Assembly: GCA_030762935.1 (NCBI GenBank)
Contig: CM060887.1
Span: 8,114,501 to 8,178,500, forward strand
Source: Hymenopus coronatus
Lineage: Eukaryota > Arthropoda > Insecta > Mantodea > Hymenopodidae
Length of the DNA stretch: 64,000 bases
Reading direction: 5' to 3'
The notes below the pieces were generated by a model. The model saw nothing but the letters and a program-made list of their open reading frames with translations. It searched no databases and was not told the origin of the DNA. A program made the translations under genes and the position numbers. The first letter of the stretch is position 1. The number at the start of each line of letters is the position of its first letter. Positions 1 through 10,965 of the stretch are shown here, in pieces.

Positions 1-80
1 AAAAGAATAATGTTTTGTAAGGAAAGTTGTTTGTGTAACAGCTAGAGAAAGTCATTTGAATGGAACATATCAGATTTTTT
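1..80 (+). repeat. HINE-1, 3' end fragment
   Basis: 3' terminal part cut by the window edge: ...GAGAAAGTC, hairpin region and CAGATTTT. HINE-1 is my label for the dominant ~880-bp non-coding family in this window; see 59706-60580 for the reference copy. Confidence 0.7.
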
Positions 81-400
81 TGTAATCCGAGTAAGATTGC
101 GTTCTCTGTACCATGCATCAACCGGTTCGGCGCACAACAATGTTAGTGCCTCAGAATCTTATGTTCTGTAATTTCATCTTTCGCCTTGTTTTTCTTGCGC
201 GCAAGATGATGTACGGAAATAAGATTGGCGCCACTTTTTCTTAGCAGTAGTGTGGCGTGCGAGATTGCAGATTCTATACCCTCGCCGCTGAATCCTTGCA
301 CTTGACAGTTCGGGTAGTTTCGCTTCAACTTGGCTATGCTGCCTTTGCGGCGGTGTCATTAAAGCCATCTCCCCAACTGAATTTTTCTTTGCGAGGGTTT
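81..400 (-). other. Unassigned stretch with a coding-like minus frame
   Basis: 130-355 is richer in GC than its flanks and open on the minus strand (CQVQGFSGEGIESAISHATL). It does not match the missing PGRP exons or any family I recognise; possibly an exon or retrocopy fragment. Confidence 0.3.
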
Positions 401-518
401 TTACTTTTTCTACGCGTACTATGTACATAGTGTATACAGAAGGTATTGCACTCCACCCAACAATAATTTGTTGCAGAGATGCAGAGAAAGTGATGTGAAT
501 GGAACACATCAGATTTTT
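401..518 (+). repeat. HINE-1, miniature 118-bp copy with both ends
   Basis: Keeps the 5' palindrome (CGTACTATGTACATAG) and the 3' end (GAGAAAGTGATGTG...CACATCAGATTTTT) but jumps from CCACCCA straight to ACAATAATTTGTTGCAG, losing about 760 bp of the interior. Confidence 0.8.
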
Positions 519-550
519 ATCCCTTATTTCGATCCAGTTGATTTATATAC

Positions 551-576
551 ACCTAACCTAACGTAACCTAACCTCG
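551..576. repeat. Interstitial TTAGG-type telomere-like tract
   Basis: ACCTAACCTAACGTAACCTA followed by ACC: (CCTAA)n with one variant unit, the reverse of the insect telomere repeat TTAGG. Confidence 0.6.
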
Positions 577-767
577 TCGAAATCTCGAAACCTGTCGTTC
601 ACCTGTCACGTAGCCATATTGTCTCCGTAACCAATAGGAAAGACTCAGGAAAGAGCCTTAGTCTAAAACTGAACTAGAATTTGTAATCTCGCTCTTCGAA
701 AGTATCCCAATATGAGCCAGACTTATAATATTCTAGTAATAAAATATGGAAATAATAACTTTTGTCG

Positions 768-960
768 CTCAGGAATTTGTCAACTCGTGTCCATACAAAC
801 AAAGGAACTTCAGTCACATAGCAACTAGCTTTTGACTATCACTTTAACCTAAGGTACTACCTTATTTCGGTTCTATTTACAAGGAAGCAAGTAATAAGAC
901 TATTTCTGCTAATTAGCATGAAGTAAATAGAAGCATAAGCTTTTTAACAATAATTTTAAA
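768..960 (+). repeat. HINE-1, 3' part
   Basis: Matches the CAGGAATTTGTCAACTC to GAAGCATAAGC stretch of the family, truncated at both ends. Confidence 0.75.
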
Positions 961-1424
961 AGACGCATGGCATTTTATCGTAGTCCCTGATTGCTGTATT
1001 AAATATGAGTATCCTAGGACAGCAAGATGACTTATAGGCTAGCATTTCCGATTACAGGCCGAGGTTAACCATTACTGTGACGAAGCGAAATTAATGGCAA
1101 TAACGACCTTGACTCCGGAATGGTATAGAGGAAAAACAAGATTATACCGCGTCACTCTACAGGTAATATTCTCGTAAAAGTTTACAATTCATCTCAACGT
1201 GTTGCATGTTTTCTGTGCAGTCAGTTTGGCAGGTAAGCTAAAGTTATTCGCAGTAAATTTCGAGATAAACATGCTCAGCGAAATCACTTTTCTCCCACGG
1301 AGTCTGAAAGTATGCATGTGCGTTAAAACTCAACGTTAAAAGAAGTCAGCGAGTTGTTTCACGAGTCAACCCCTTCCCCCTGCCCCGATATGAAGACATG
1401 TTAAAGGAGGCTACACAGAGTAAT
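961..1424. other. Unassigned
   Basis: No repeat or gene recognised. Confidence 0.5.
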
Positions 1425-2184
1425 AAAAAATCTGATGTATTCCATTCACATGGCCTTCTCTACATTTCTGCAACAAATTATTGTTTAAAAGCTTATGCTT
1501 CTATTAATTCATGCTAATTAGCAGAAATAGTCTTATTACTTGCTTCCTTGTAAGTAGAAGCGAAATAAGGGAGTAACATAGGTTAAAGTGATAGCAATAG
1601 ATGGTTGTATAGGTTTTTTAAAGCTGAAACCAAACACAAGGAATATCTGAAAAACGATCAACTCCACGAAAAAATGTATGTAACATAAATTGTGTGTTTT
1701 GATCTACATTTTTGTATGTTAAAAGTTTTGTCCATCTCTTACGGTTTAGCTGTTATAAAAAAGTCCGTAAAATTCTCCAGAATAAAGAGGCTATTCCAAG
1801 AAAATTCAAGATATACATTTTATTTGTTGTGTAAATATCTTTAATATATATGATATTTTAATCAAAATCGTTAGGGCAATTTTTGAGAAAATAAAATTTT
1901 TCGAAAAAAGTTCCATGTAAAGGGTAGTTTGGGGTGGGGGAATTTTCTTGGAAACCTTGGAAGATACCAAACATAAATACCAAGTTCGGTATTCAACGAT
2001 CTTTTCGTTTTTGAGCTGTGCTATCCACACACACACACGGACATTTATCTAAAAATGCTTTTTTTTTGGTTTCAGGGAGTCTCAAAGCATTTATTTCCGG
2101 TGAAATCTCGGTATCGAATTTTTGGGTGAAATACAATACCTTCTCTATACACTATGTACTTAGTACGTGTAGAGAAAGTAAAAA
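1425..2184 (-). repeat. HINE-1, nearly complete, minus
   Basis: Starts at AAAAAATCTGATGTATTCC (3' end, reversed) and ends with CGTGTAGAGAAAGTAAAAA (5' end, reversed). Some internal deletions. Confidence 0.85.
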
Positions 2185-2187
2185 TAG

Positions 2188-2572
2188 TTTTTATTTGTTG
2201 TGCAGGTATAATACACATGAAGTATTTTATTAAAACTCGTTTGGGATATATTTGTGAAAATAAAGAATAAGGAACATTTTCAATACAAAAAGGGTAGTTC
2301 GTTTTTAGAATTTTCTTTAAAATCTTCGTATTGCATCGTTAGAAGAAACTGAATTTATAGGTATACTAAATTTGGCATTCAACCGACTTATTGTTTCCGA
2401 GTTATAATGTTCACAGGCATTCATGTCTGCGAATATCTTGTCATAAAATGATGTAATTATTGTTATTTTAAGGGCATGAAAGCATATATATGTAGTGAAA
2501 ATCCTAGAAATGGAATTTTTAGTGGAATACAATACCTTCTCTGTAATAGTTACGTGGTAAAGAAAGTAAAAG
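2188..2572 (-). repeat. HINE-1, 5' half, diverged
   Basis: Poorly conserved copy ending in AAAGAAAGTAAAAG. It abuts the preceding minus copy head to tail. Confidence 0.6.
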
Positions 2573-2670
2573 TTACCTGTATTCATGTTTTCAACTCCTT
2601 GTGTACAAATTTATACTGTAAGACCAATCTGAAAAAAACCTTTGGCTTTAGATGTGTGTAAAAACGAAAC

Positions 2671-3460
2671 AAAAAGTATGATGTGTTCCATTCACATGGC
2701 TTTCTTTTTCTGTTCCGCAGACACACCTTTTATTCAAAAAGTAATCTTTTATCATGCTAAGTAAGATAAACGTAAGCAGAATTAGTCGTATTACTTACTT
2801 CCTTGCAACTAGAAAGGAAATAAGAAAATGCACAGGCTAAAGCGACAGTCAAGTACTTTAAAAGCCGGTCGCTATGTGAAACAATTGAAATTCCAACTCT
2901 TTGTTTGCCGGAGTAAACAAACGAGAAACGAGAAGAAAGATTTCTTCTCCGTTCGAGAAAAGCTTGTGCTTAAAATTGAAACCAGTAACCCGGAATATCT
3001 CGAAAGCGGTTAACTCAAAAAAAAAAAAAAAAAAAAAAGTATATGACATTAATTTTGTGTTGTAATGAAGTCTACAATGTATACATTTCGTCGTCATAAA
3101 AATATCTTAAACATAAGGCACTTTAATCAAAATCACTAATGCCGTTTTTGAAAAATTCAAAATTTTCGAAAAAAGTTCCATGTAAAGGGTAGTTGGGGGT
3201 GGGGGATTTTCTTGAAAATCTTCGTGTCGCAGCCTTGATAGATACTGAACTTAAATATCTAGTTTGGTATTTAAGGGACTTTTCGTTTTTGAGCTACGCT
3301 GCCCACAGACACATACGCGAACATTTTTCAAGAAATGTTTTTTTTTATTTATTCAGGGAGCCCCAAAACAGTAATTTTGACGAAATCTCGGTATCGATTT
3401 TTGGGTGCAATACAATACCTTCTCTATACATTGTACACTGTACGTGTAGAGAAAATAAAA
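2671..3460 (-). repeat. HINE-1, nearly complete, minus
   Basis: Starts at GATGTGTTCCATTCACATGGC, ends TACGTGTAGAGAAAATAAAA. Contains a 22-bp poly-A run near 3017-3038. Confidence 0.85.
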
Positions 3461-3754
3461 AAGTGTATTTTCAACCCCTTGTTTGCTCTATGTATCGGTG
3501 TATTACCGGTTAACAAATATAATTATAAAGAAATAAACAATTTGTAAGCTATAATTTGTGTTCACAGCGCCGAAGCTAACCACTTAGATGACGTAGCGAA
3601 ATAAGTCAATATATACGACCTTGACATCGTAACGGGATTGAGGAAAAACTACACCACACTATACTTTGCTAATGTGAAATATTGCGAATTTTCGTACTTT
3701 GGAGTTGCAAAAAAAAAAATTATTCTTAAAAACCTTAGTCTTCTATCCTCCTTA
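3461..3754. other. Unassigned
   Basis: AT-rich; nothing recognised. Confidence 0.5.
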
Positions 3755-4397
3755 TGCCAATCAGAAAAGCGTTAGGGGAATGGTCTTATTACTTGTTCTT
3801 TATAAGTAGAAATAAATGGGGGAATACACTAGGCTAAAGCTATATCCAAATGTTTAGAAGTTGCTTGTTTTGTGATTGGAATTCGTTCTCTTTACATAGC
3901 TAGGAGTTTACAAACTCCCATATGAGAAAAATTGAATCAAATAACAAGGAATATTTCTGAAATGATTTAACTCCACAAAAATTGTATATGACATAAATTG
4001 TGTGTTTTAAGGAGCTCTACATTTTTTGTATAGCATTTTTTTTTCTACCGCATATGGTTTACAGTTATGTAAAATATTATTCAGAATGAAGAGCACTTCA
4101 AGGTATAATTTGTTGTGCAAATATCTTTAATATAGGATATTTCAATGAAAATCTTTAGAGCTATTTTTGAGAAAATATAACATTTTCCATGTAAAGTATA
4201 GTTTGAGTTTTAAAGATTTTTCCGAAAATGTTCGTGTCGCATCCTTGGAAGTTACTGAACTTGCATACCAAGTTTGGTATTTAACGGACTATTCATTTTT
4301 GAGTTATGCTCTCCATACAGACACACGGACCTTTTTCTTAAAATGCCCGCGAATCTTGGATGGGATACAGTACCTTCTCTTCCTGGTATATATTGTA

Positions 4398-5043
4398 ACA
4401 GGACCGTTTTATTTTTCTACTTCCGATAGGCTATAAATATGTCAAGTTCATAGAAAACAATTATTTTATTACTAAAAGCTTTGTACACTTATGGTTACTT
4501 TTCAACACAATCACCGAAAAGATTGAGACATTTATCGTACCTGTGCACAAGCTTTGCAATAACCGCTTCAAAAAATGTTGCTGCCAATGATTTCAAATGA
4601 GCATTGACGTTGTTTTGAAGATCTTCATTGGTTTGAAAGTGCTGCCCTTCTAGCCACGTCTTCAGTTCAGGGAAAAGGTGAAAGTTCCTGGGTGCCTGGT
4701 CAGGACTGTACGGCGGATGATCGAAAAAGTCCCATTGAAATTGTTCAAGGAGCCGATGGGTTGTGCCAGCAGTGGGTGGACGAGCGTTGTCATGGATCAA
4801 CACAAATCCTGAAGTCAGCATTCCTCTTCATTTGTTTTGAATGGCTCTCCGCAAACGTCGTAAAGTTTCACAATAAACAGCTGCAATGATAGTGGTTCCG
4901 GGCTGCATCATTGGCGGCAACATTTTTTGAAGCGGGTATTGCAAAGTTTGTGCACAGGTACGATAAATGACTCAGTCTTTTAGTAATAAAATAATTGTTT
5001 TCTATATACTTGTCTTTTATTTATAGCCTATCGGAGGCCCTCG
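4398..5043. mobile_element. Mar-A: fold-back mariner with two 3' ends
   Basis: 646 bp flanked by TA on each side (4396-4397, 5044-5045). The left arm carries the end of a mariner transposase gene in reverse; the right arm (from about 4912) is an inverted copy of the same end with a roughly 50-bp deletion. Both arms contain CTATAAATA, ATAGAAAACAATTATTTTAT and the C-terminal coding region. It sits inside a minus HINE-1 copy. Confidence 0.85.
4495..4821 (-). pseudogene. Mariner transposase, C-terminal third (Mar-A)
   Basis: About 108 codons ending in the family's usual ...CVEK tail. HDNARPP holds the second catalytic Asp, and HPPYSPDQAPRNFHLF holds the position of the third Asp of the D,D34D triad, which is Asn here (APRN instead of APSD). 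The N-terminal two-thirds, with the DNA-binding and first catalytic regions, is missing, replaced by the inverted right arm. Not functional. Confidence 0.85.
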
Positions 5044-5079
5044 TATATAAGTGGTAGAGGAAGTAAAGTGGAAACTTAC

Positions 5080-5359
5080 TTGTAGCCAATGTCGAACCAC
5101 TTTTGAGTGTCCTGGTGATATCGCTGCATACTCAGCATGGACGCCTTGCACTTCTCGTCCGTGCTGCAGAAGCCTGGCAGGTAGGTATGGTGGATGACGA
5201 CATATGGCATTGGAAGGTCCTCGATGAGAACTCTCTGTGTCGGAGGTTTGGCGTTCCACTCTTCTCGCGACACGATGTCCGGACATTCCCCTTCTGCGGT
5301 AATCACTGTGGGCTGACAGCCTTGCATGTTCCCCGACTGTGGAACCACCCTGCATCCGG
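5080..5359 (-). CDS. PGRP: PGRP exon 2: N-terminal half of the amidase_2/PGRP domain
   Basis: 280-nt internal exon of a peptidoglycan recognition protein, the insect innate-immunity family that binds, and in some members cleaves, bacterial peptidoglycan outside the cell. It begins after a TTGTTTTCAG acceptor (complement ends at 5360) and stops at GGCTACAA before GTAAGT (complement of 5074-5079). In the joined chain it spans residues 20-113: a linker of about 25 residues, then CPDIVSREEW (45-54), PYVVIHHT (71-78) with the His pair that supplies a zinc ligand in amidase-type PGRPs, Cys84 and Cys90 of the conserved disulfide, and WFDIGY (107-112) with the Tyr expected at the active site. The phase-2 end (AA) would complete Asn with a next C, giving the family's DIGYN. 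The HHTY-L-P-x-x-C wording is closest to amidase-type members such as PGRP-LB (by memory). The usual WGA is WNA here. Later exons with the second His and Cys ligands are outside the window, so catalysis cannot be judged. Confidence 0.93.
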
Positions 5360-5491
5360 CTGAAAACAAACGAGTGAGGAAACTTGTAAACCACATCTTA
5401 TTAGTTAGCGCCAGGAGACACAACCACAACCTCTCATCTTCTTCGCATCGTATGTGTGGCTGAAATGTCATGTGAAATCACAAAAAATCGA

Positions 5492-6420
5492 TTTTTTCTT
5501 TCGCTACACTAGTATGTACATAATGGATAGAGAAAGTATTGCATTCCACCCAAAAATTCGATCCCGATACCGCAAATACATGTTTTAGGATCCCCTGGAT
5601 CCAAAAAAAGTCTGGTGTTGCATTCACATGAATTTCTCTACATCTCTGCAACAAATTACTGTTAAAAAGCTTATGCTTCTGTATACTTCATGCTAATTAG
5701 AAAAATTAGCAGAAATAGTCTTATTACTTGCTTCCTTGTAAGTAGAAGCGAATTAAGGGAGTACCATAGGTTAAAGTGATAGTCAAAAGCTGGTTGCTAT
5801 GTGTCAGAAGTTTCTTTGTTTGTATGGACACAAGTTGACAAATTTCTGTATTAGAAAAGTATAACTACCTAAAAGGTGAAACCAAAAAACAAGGAATATT
5901 TAAAAAAGGATCAATTCCACGAAAAATGTGTATATAACATAAATTGTGTCTTTTAACGTGCTCTGCATGTTTTCTGGTAAGTTTTTGTCTATCTCTTACG
6001 GTTTACCAGTTATGCAAAATTCAATAAAAATCATTTCACCGGAAATATATGCTTTAGGGTCCCGTAGATCCAAAAAAAAACACGTTAAAACACACAATTT
6101 ATGTTATATATTTTTTTCGTGGAGTTCATCGTTTTTGAGACATTCCTTATATTTGGTTTCTGCTATGAAAAACTTACATTTTTCTCGTACAGGAATTTGT
6201 CAACTGCTGTCCATACAAACAAAGGAACTTCATTGACATATCAGTCAACTTTTGACTGTCATTTTAAACTTATTTCGCTTCTACTTACAAGGAACCAAGT
6301 AATAAGACTATTTCTGTTATTTTTTTCTGATTAGCATGAAATAAATAGAAGTATACGTTTTTTAAGAATAATTTGTTGTAGAGATGTAGAGAAAGTCATG
6401 TAAACGATATAATCAGATTT
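5492..6420. repeat. HINE-1 cluster: plus 5' end, minus copy, plus 3' part
   Basis: 5492-5609 is a plus 5' end stopping in the A-run after GGATCC. 5610-6032 is a minus copy starting from its 3' end. 6033-6420 is a plus piece with an internal jump at another A-run, ending CAGATTTTT. Confidence 0.75.
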
Positions 6421-7085
6421 TTACTTTCTCTACATGTACTATGTAATAGTTATAGAGACGGTATTGTATTGCACCCAAAAATTCGGTACGGAGATTTCAC
6501 CGGAAACACATGTTTTGGGTCCCCCTGAATCCAAAAAAAGCATTTTTGAAAAAAGGTCCGTGTGTGCATGTGTGTGTCTGTGGACAGCATAGCTCAAAAA
6601 CGAAAAGGCCGTGAATATCAAACTTGGTGTTTAAGTTTGGTATCTTCCAAGGATGCGACAAGAAGATTTTCAAGAAAACCCAACTACCCTTTACATGGAA
6701 CTTTTTTTGAAAATTTTGATTTTCTTAAAAATGGCTCTAACGATTTTGATTAAAATATCGTATTTTAGAGATATTTACCTGACAAATAAAATGTACATCT
6801 TGAATTTTCTGGGAATAGTCTCTGAAGACTACTTTATTCTGGATCAATTTTACGGAATTTTACATAACTGCTAAACCGTAAGAGATGGACAAAAACTTAC
6901 AACACAAAAAATGTAGAGCACATTAAAACACACAATTTATGTTATATGTATATTATTTCGTGGAGTTGATCGTTTTTTAGATATTCCTTGTTTTGGGTTT
7001 CAGCTTTGAAAAACTTAACTTTTCTCATACAGGATTTTTTCAACTCCTGTCCATATAAACAAAGGAACTTCAGTCACATAGCAAC
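6418..7085 (+). repeat. HINE-1, plus, 3' truncated
   Basis: Begins TTTTTACTTTCTCTACATG directly on the previous copy's 3' end (head-to-tail array) and breaks off at CACATAGCAAC, where SINE-A sequence starts. Confidence 0.8.
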
Positions 7086-7203
7086 ACGAACACAAGGGAC
7101 CAACGGGTTTACTTCGCTTCCAAAGGAAGCCATGCTGAGAATTTTTACTCCCGAAAAAAATCCATCGTCCTCTGCCCGATTTGAACCCGCGACCTTATTA
7201 CGT
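7086..7203 (-). repeat. SINE-A fragment, minus
   Basis: tRNA-derived SINE, minus strand, truncated: includes the reversed B box (TTTGAACCCGCGACC) and GGAAGCCATGCTGAG of the body. SINE-A reference copy: 42912-43181. Confidence 0.8.
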
Positions 7204-7340
7204 ATTTTCTTGTAGATACAACTGAAATAAGGGACTACACTAGGGTTAAGCGAGTCTTATCTAGGATGGTTTTGGGTGAGGAATTTTCTTGAAAATCTTG
7301 TCACATCCTTGGAGATGCTGAAAAAAATATAAACGTTGGT
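7204..7340 (-). repeat. HINE-1 debris, minus
   Basis: Short pieces matching the reversed family (GAAATAAGGGACTACACTAGG; GGAATTTTCTTGAAAATCTTG). Confidence 0.5.
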
Positions 7341-7354
7341 ATTTAAGGACTTTC

Positions 7355-8120
7355 TGCGTAGAATATCTTCAATTTTCTGGGAATAGCCTCTGAAAGACTT
7401 TCATTCTGGACCACTTTTGTGCCGTACGAGATAGGCAAAAACTTTCTACACAAAAAATATAGACTTCGTCAAATCACACAATTTATTTCATATACATTTT
7501 TATATGTTTCCGAAATATTCTTTGTTTTTTATTTCATATTAACTACTTCAAATTTTCTCAAGAGGGAATTCAAATTTCGTCTAATACCACTTTTGTTTTA
7601 CTTCTGGGAATGCAAAAGAGAACCGAATTTCAATTGTTTCACACCTCCACGAGCTTTTACAACATTTGATTATCGCTTTAGTCTAGTGAAATTAACTAGT
7701 AAGGCCATTTGTGCTAATGTTGGCGTACTCCGTGGGCTAAGGGTAACCTGCTAGCTTCTGGTCCCCAAGAATACGGGTTCAAACCCGGCGGAGGACGATG
7801 GATATTTTCGAGGCTAAAAATCCGTGGCATGGTTTAAAGGAAATAAAGTCGTTGATCCCGTGTCGAAGATTTACGGCATGTAAAAGAATCTTAAGCCTTA
7901 TAAAGAGACCTCTGAGCAAAATTAAACGATCTTTCATACTCAAAGCAGAAGGGACACTGAGAACCGTAGCAGTTAAGGAGCATCCATAAATAAAACGCAA
8001 TTCATGTTCTGCTAATGCCTATCTCGATTAGCACGAAGTAGATAAAAGAATAAACTTTTGCAAGAATAGTTTGTTTGCAGAACAGGTAGAGAAAGTCATG
8101 TGAAAGGTGCTCATAGAATA
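7355..8120 (+). repeat. HINE-1, plus, split by a SINE
   Basis: 3' half of a diverged copy (7355-7719 and 8010-8120) interrupted by SINE-A; the 8-bp TGCTAATG flanks the insertion on both sides. Confidence 0.7.
7720..8009 (+). repeat. SINE-A, full length, plus
   Basis: tRNA-like head with B box GGGTTCAAACCCGG, then the conserved body (GAGGACGATGGAT, CTGAGCAAAATTAAACG, AGCATCCATAAATAAAACGC). Flanked by TGCTAATG duplications (7712-7719 and 8010-8017). A weakened A-box region (CGTGGGCTAAGGGTAACC) suggests an old copy. Confidence 0.88.
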
Positions 8121-8508
8121 TTAGGTGCTGATTTATATCTGTCCAAATCATCATATCCGCTTGCGTGCGCCGACTTTTGCTGAGAAAACAAAAGACATGA
8201 ACAAAACGATTTATTTAGGGTCCTACCACGATTCGCCTCTATACACTGCACTTTACCATTAATATGCCTGAATATTGTAAATGTTGTATTTCGTAAATAT
8301 TTTCTTTTAGAGTAAAACTGAAACTTATCCCGCCTTCTTTTTTATTGCACAACAGTGGTATTGCATGTTCGGTGCACTTGGGTTACACGAAATGTAACGT
8401 TCTGTCTACAAGTGCTTCCCTCGTGATGAACCCCCCCCCAGCCCCCCACACACATATATAAATATACATAAGCAATTATTTCATGCTTTGCTGTTATTTA
8501 TTTGGTGT
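8121..8508. other. Unassigned
   Basis: Contains a C-run near 8430; nothing recognised. Confidence 0.5.
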
Positions 8509-8634
8509 ATTACTTTCTCTACACGTACTATGTACATAGTGTATAGAGAAGGTATTGTATTGCACCCAAAAATTCCATACCAAGATTTCACCGGAAATAT
8601 ATTTTGGGTCCTCCTGAATAAAAAAAAAACACAA
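8509..8634 (+). repeat. HINE-1, 5' end only
   Basis: Intact 5' palindrome (CTACACGTACTATGTACATAG), truncated at the A-run about 115 bp in, then followed at once by another copy. Confidence 0.8.
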
Positions 8635-9484
8635 TTTTTCTTTCTCTACACGTACTATATACATAGTGTATGTAGAAGCTATTCCATTCCACCCAAAACT
8701 TCAATGCCGAGATTTCACCGGAAATAGACGTTTTAGGGTCCTGTGTATCCAAAAAAAAAAGTATTTTTAGAAAAAGGTTCTCGTATCATCCGTGTGTCTG
8801 TGAACACGATAACTCGAAAACCTAAAGTTGGCAAAATACCAAACTTGGTATATCAGTTTAGTATCTTCGAAGGATGCGACACGAAGATTTTGAGGAAAAT
8901 CCTCCCCTCCTAAGTACCATTTAAATGGAAAAAAAATCGAAAATTTTGATTTTCTCAAAAATGGCGCAAACGATTTTGATTAAAATACCGTATATTAAAT
9001 ATATTTACAGAGCAAATAAAATGTTTATCTTGAATTTTCTGGGAATAGCCTCTTATTCTTGATGATGATTTTTTCTGGATTTTGCATAACTAAGATATAG
9101 ACAAAAGCTTACTGCACAAAAAATGTAGATCTCTTTAAAACACAGATTTAATGTCATATGCATTTTTTACGTAGAGTTAACCATTTTTTAGATATTCCTT
9201 GTAATTGACTTTCGTTTTAAAATACTTAAAACTTTTCTCATACGGGAATTTGTCAAGTTCTGGCAATGCAAAGAAACGATTTCAACCACATGGCAACCAG
9301 CTTTTAAAAGACTATACTGTCGTTTTAGCCTGGTGTATTTCAAACTACTCCTACTGACAATAAATCATTTTTGCTAATGTTAATCTCGAGTAGCATGAAG
9401 TAAATAGAAGCATAATCTTTTTAACAATAATTTGTTGTACATATGTAGAGAAAGTCATGTGAATGGAGCACAGCAGATTTTTAG
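8635..9484 (+). repeat. HINE-1, complete, plus
   Basis: From CTTTCTCTACACGTAC to GAGAAAGTCATGTGAATGG and CAGCAGATTTTT. Shows the whole layout: 5' palindrome, A-run, GT-rich site, ATGGCGCAAACGATTTTG, AAAATGTAGATC, 3' hairpin. Confidence 0.88.
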
Positions 9485-10065
9485 AAAAATGTCCGCGCGC
9501 GCGTGCGTGTGTGTAAGTCCAAGCTCAAAAACGAAAAGTCCGTTAACTACCAAATTTGGTACTTAGGTTTAATATGTCCCAAGGATGCGACACATTTTCA
9601 AGAAAATCCTCTCACCCCCAACTACCCTTTACATGGAAAAATTGTCGAACATTTTGATGTTCTCTAAAATGGCTCTAACGATTTTGATTAAAATCTGTTA
9701 GATGTAACATATTTACGTGAAAAATAAAATGTAATCTTCAATTTCCTGGGAGTAGTGTCTAAAGACCTCTTCATTCTGGGCGATTGTTTTTAATGTTACG
9801 TAACTGGTAAACCGTAAGAGCTAGACAAAAACTGACTACACAGAAAACTGTAGAGCTCTTTAAAACACAATTTATGTCATACATTTTTTTCGTGGAGCTG
9901 ACCGTTCTCGAGATATACTTTATTATTAGATTCAGTTTTTAAATGCTTAAAACTTTTCTCATACAGGGGCTTGTCAACTCCTGGCCACGTAAAGAAACGG
10001 GTTTCAATCCCATAGCAGCCACATTTTAAAACATTTGACGGTCGGTTTAGCCTAGTTTATTCCCT
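9485..10065 (+). repeat. HINE-1, plus, both ends truncated
   Basis: Starts at the microsatellite site (GTCCGCGCGCGCGTGCGTG) and stops at AGCCTAGTTTATTCCC, where the next copy begins. Confidence 0.8.
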
Positions 10066-10880
10066 TTTTACTTTCTCTACACGGACTATGTACATAGTGT
10101 ATAGGGTAGTTATTGTAATGCTCCCAAAAATTCGATACCGAAATTACACCGGAAATACATGTTTTGGGTTCCTCTGAATCCAAAAAACATATTTGGAAAA
10201 AGGTCCGTGTGTATGAGTGTGGACAGCAAAGCTCAAAAACGAAAATACCATTGAATACCAAACTTGGTATTTAAGTTTGGTATCTTCCAAGGATGTGGCA
10301 CGAAGATTTTCATGAAAATCCCCCCCCAACTTAACCCTTTACATGGAACTTTTTTCGAATTTTTATATTTTTTCAAGTATGGCTAACGATTTTGATTAAA
10401 ATATCGTATATTAAATATATTTACATTACAAATAAAATGCATATTTTGAATTTTCTGGGAATAGCCTTTGAAGACTATTTTGGATGAATTTTACGGAATT
10501 TTGCATAACTGCTAAACCGTAAGATATGGACAAAAACCTACCACACAAAAAATGTAGAGCACGTTAAAACACACAATTTATGTTAAATCTATTTTTTCGT
10601 GGAGTTGATCGTTTTGAGATATTCCTTGTTTTTGGTTTCAGCTTTGAAAAACTTTTCTCATACAGGAATTTGTCAACTGCTGTTCATAGAAACAAAGGAA
10701 CTTCAGTCACATAGCAACCAGCTTTAGACTATCACTTTAACCTATGGTACTTCCTTATTTCGCTTCTACTTACAAGGAAGCAAGTAATAAGACTATTTCT
10801 GCTAATTTTTCTCGATCAGCATGAAGTAAATAGAAGCATAGGGATTTTAACAATACTTCGTTGCAGAGATTAGAGAAAAT
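10066..10880 (+). repeat. HINE-1, plus, nearly complete
   Basis: From TTTTTACTTTCTCTACACG to GAGATTAGAGAAAAT, lacking only the 3' hairpin. Ends 21 nt from the PGRP exon 1 donor. Confidence 0.85.
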
Positions 10881-10907
10881 AAACAGGTTCCCTTGTGCTG
10901 TACTTAC

Positions 10908-10965
10908 CAAGTGGACTGAGGAGCAGGACTAGGCAGGACGTCAGCAGGAGGACATACCGTGACAT
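10908..10965 (-). CDS. PGRP: PGRP exon 1: start codon and signal peptide
   Basis: First coding exon of a secreted peptidoglycan recognition protein. Reading down from the ATG at 10965-10963 it encodes MSRYVLLLTSCLVLLLSPL, a textbook signal peptide (basic n-region, Leu/Val-rich core, small residues at the end), then one G of a split codon before a perfect GTAAGT donor (complement of 10902-10907). The exon is therefore 58 nt and leaves phase 1. Joined to the acceptor at 5360-5361, the split codon becomes Ala, giving LLLSPLA-GC, a plausible cleavage site. The ORF stays open upstream to another ATG near 11070, but that start would bury the signal peptide, so 10965 is preferred. The intron-side edge lies 21 nt from the end of a repeat copy (HINE-1, 10066-10880). 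Seen: splice site, start, hydrophobic core. Inferred: that this exon belongs to the PGRP exon 5.5 kb away, supported by matching phase and the missing N-terminus there. Confidence 0.85.

Larger units (their letters stand above)
3755..5067 (-). repeat. HINE-1, minus, interrupted by a mariner
   Basis: Pieces 3755-4397 and 5044-5067 are one copy split by the Mar-A element. The reversed 5' end GTAGAGGAAGTAAAG stops 6 nt from the PGRP exon 2 donor hexamer. Confidence 0.75.
5360..10907 (-). other. PGRP intron 1, filled with repeats
   Basis: About 5.5 kb between the phase-1 donor at 10907 and the acceptor at 5361. Almost all of it is HINE-1 copies in both orientations plus two SINE-A insertions (7086-7203, 7720-8009). 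No additional coding exon is visible. Confidence 0.75.

Noticed and set aside
143..328. Possible third PGRP exon at the left edge
   Set aside because: The minus-strand peptide lacks the expected GGDG, GAH, GHR and CPG motifs of the remaining PGRP domain.
5360..5471. N-terminal extension of the PGRP ORF up to a Met at 5471
   Set aside because: It crosses a strong TTGTTTTCAG acceptor and encodes no signal peptide; the spliced exon 1 fits in phase and function.
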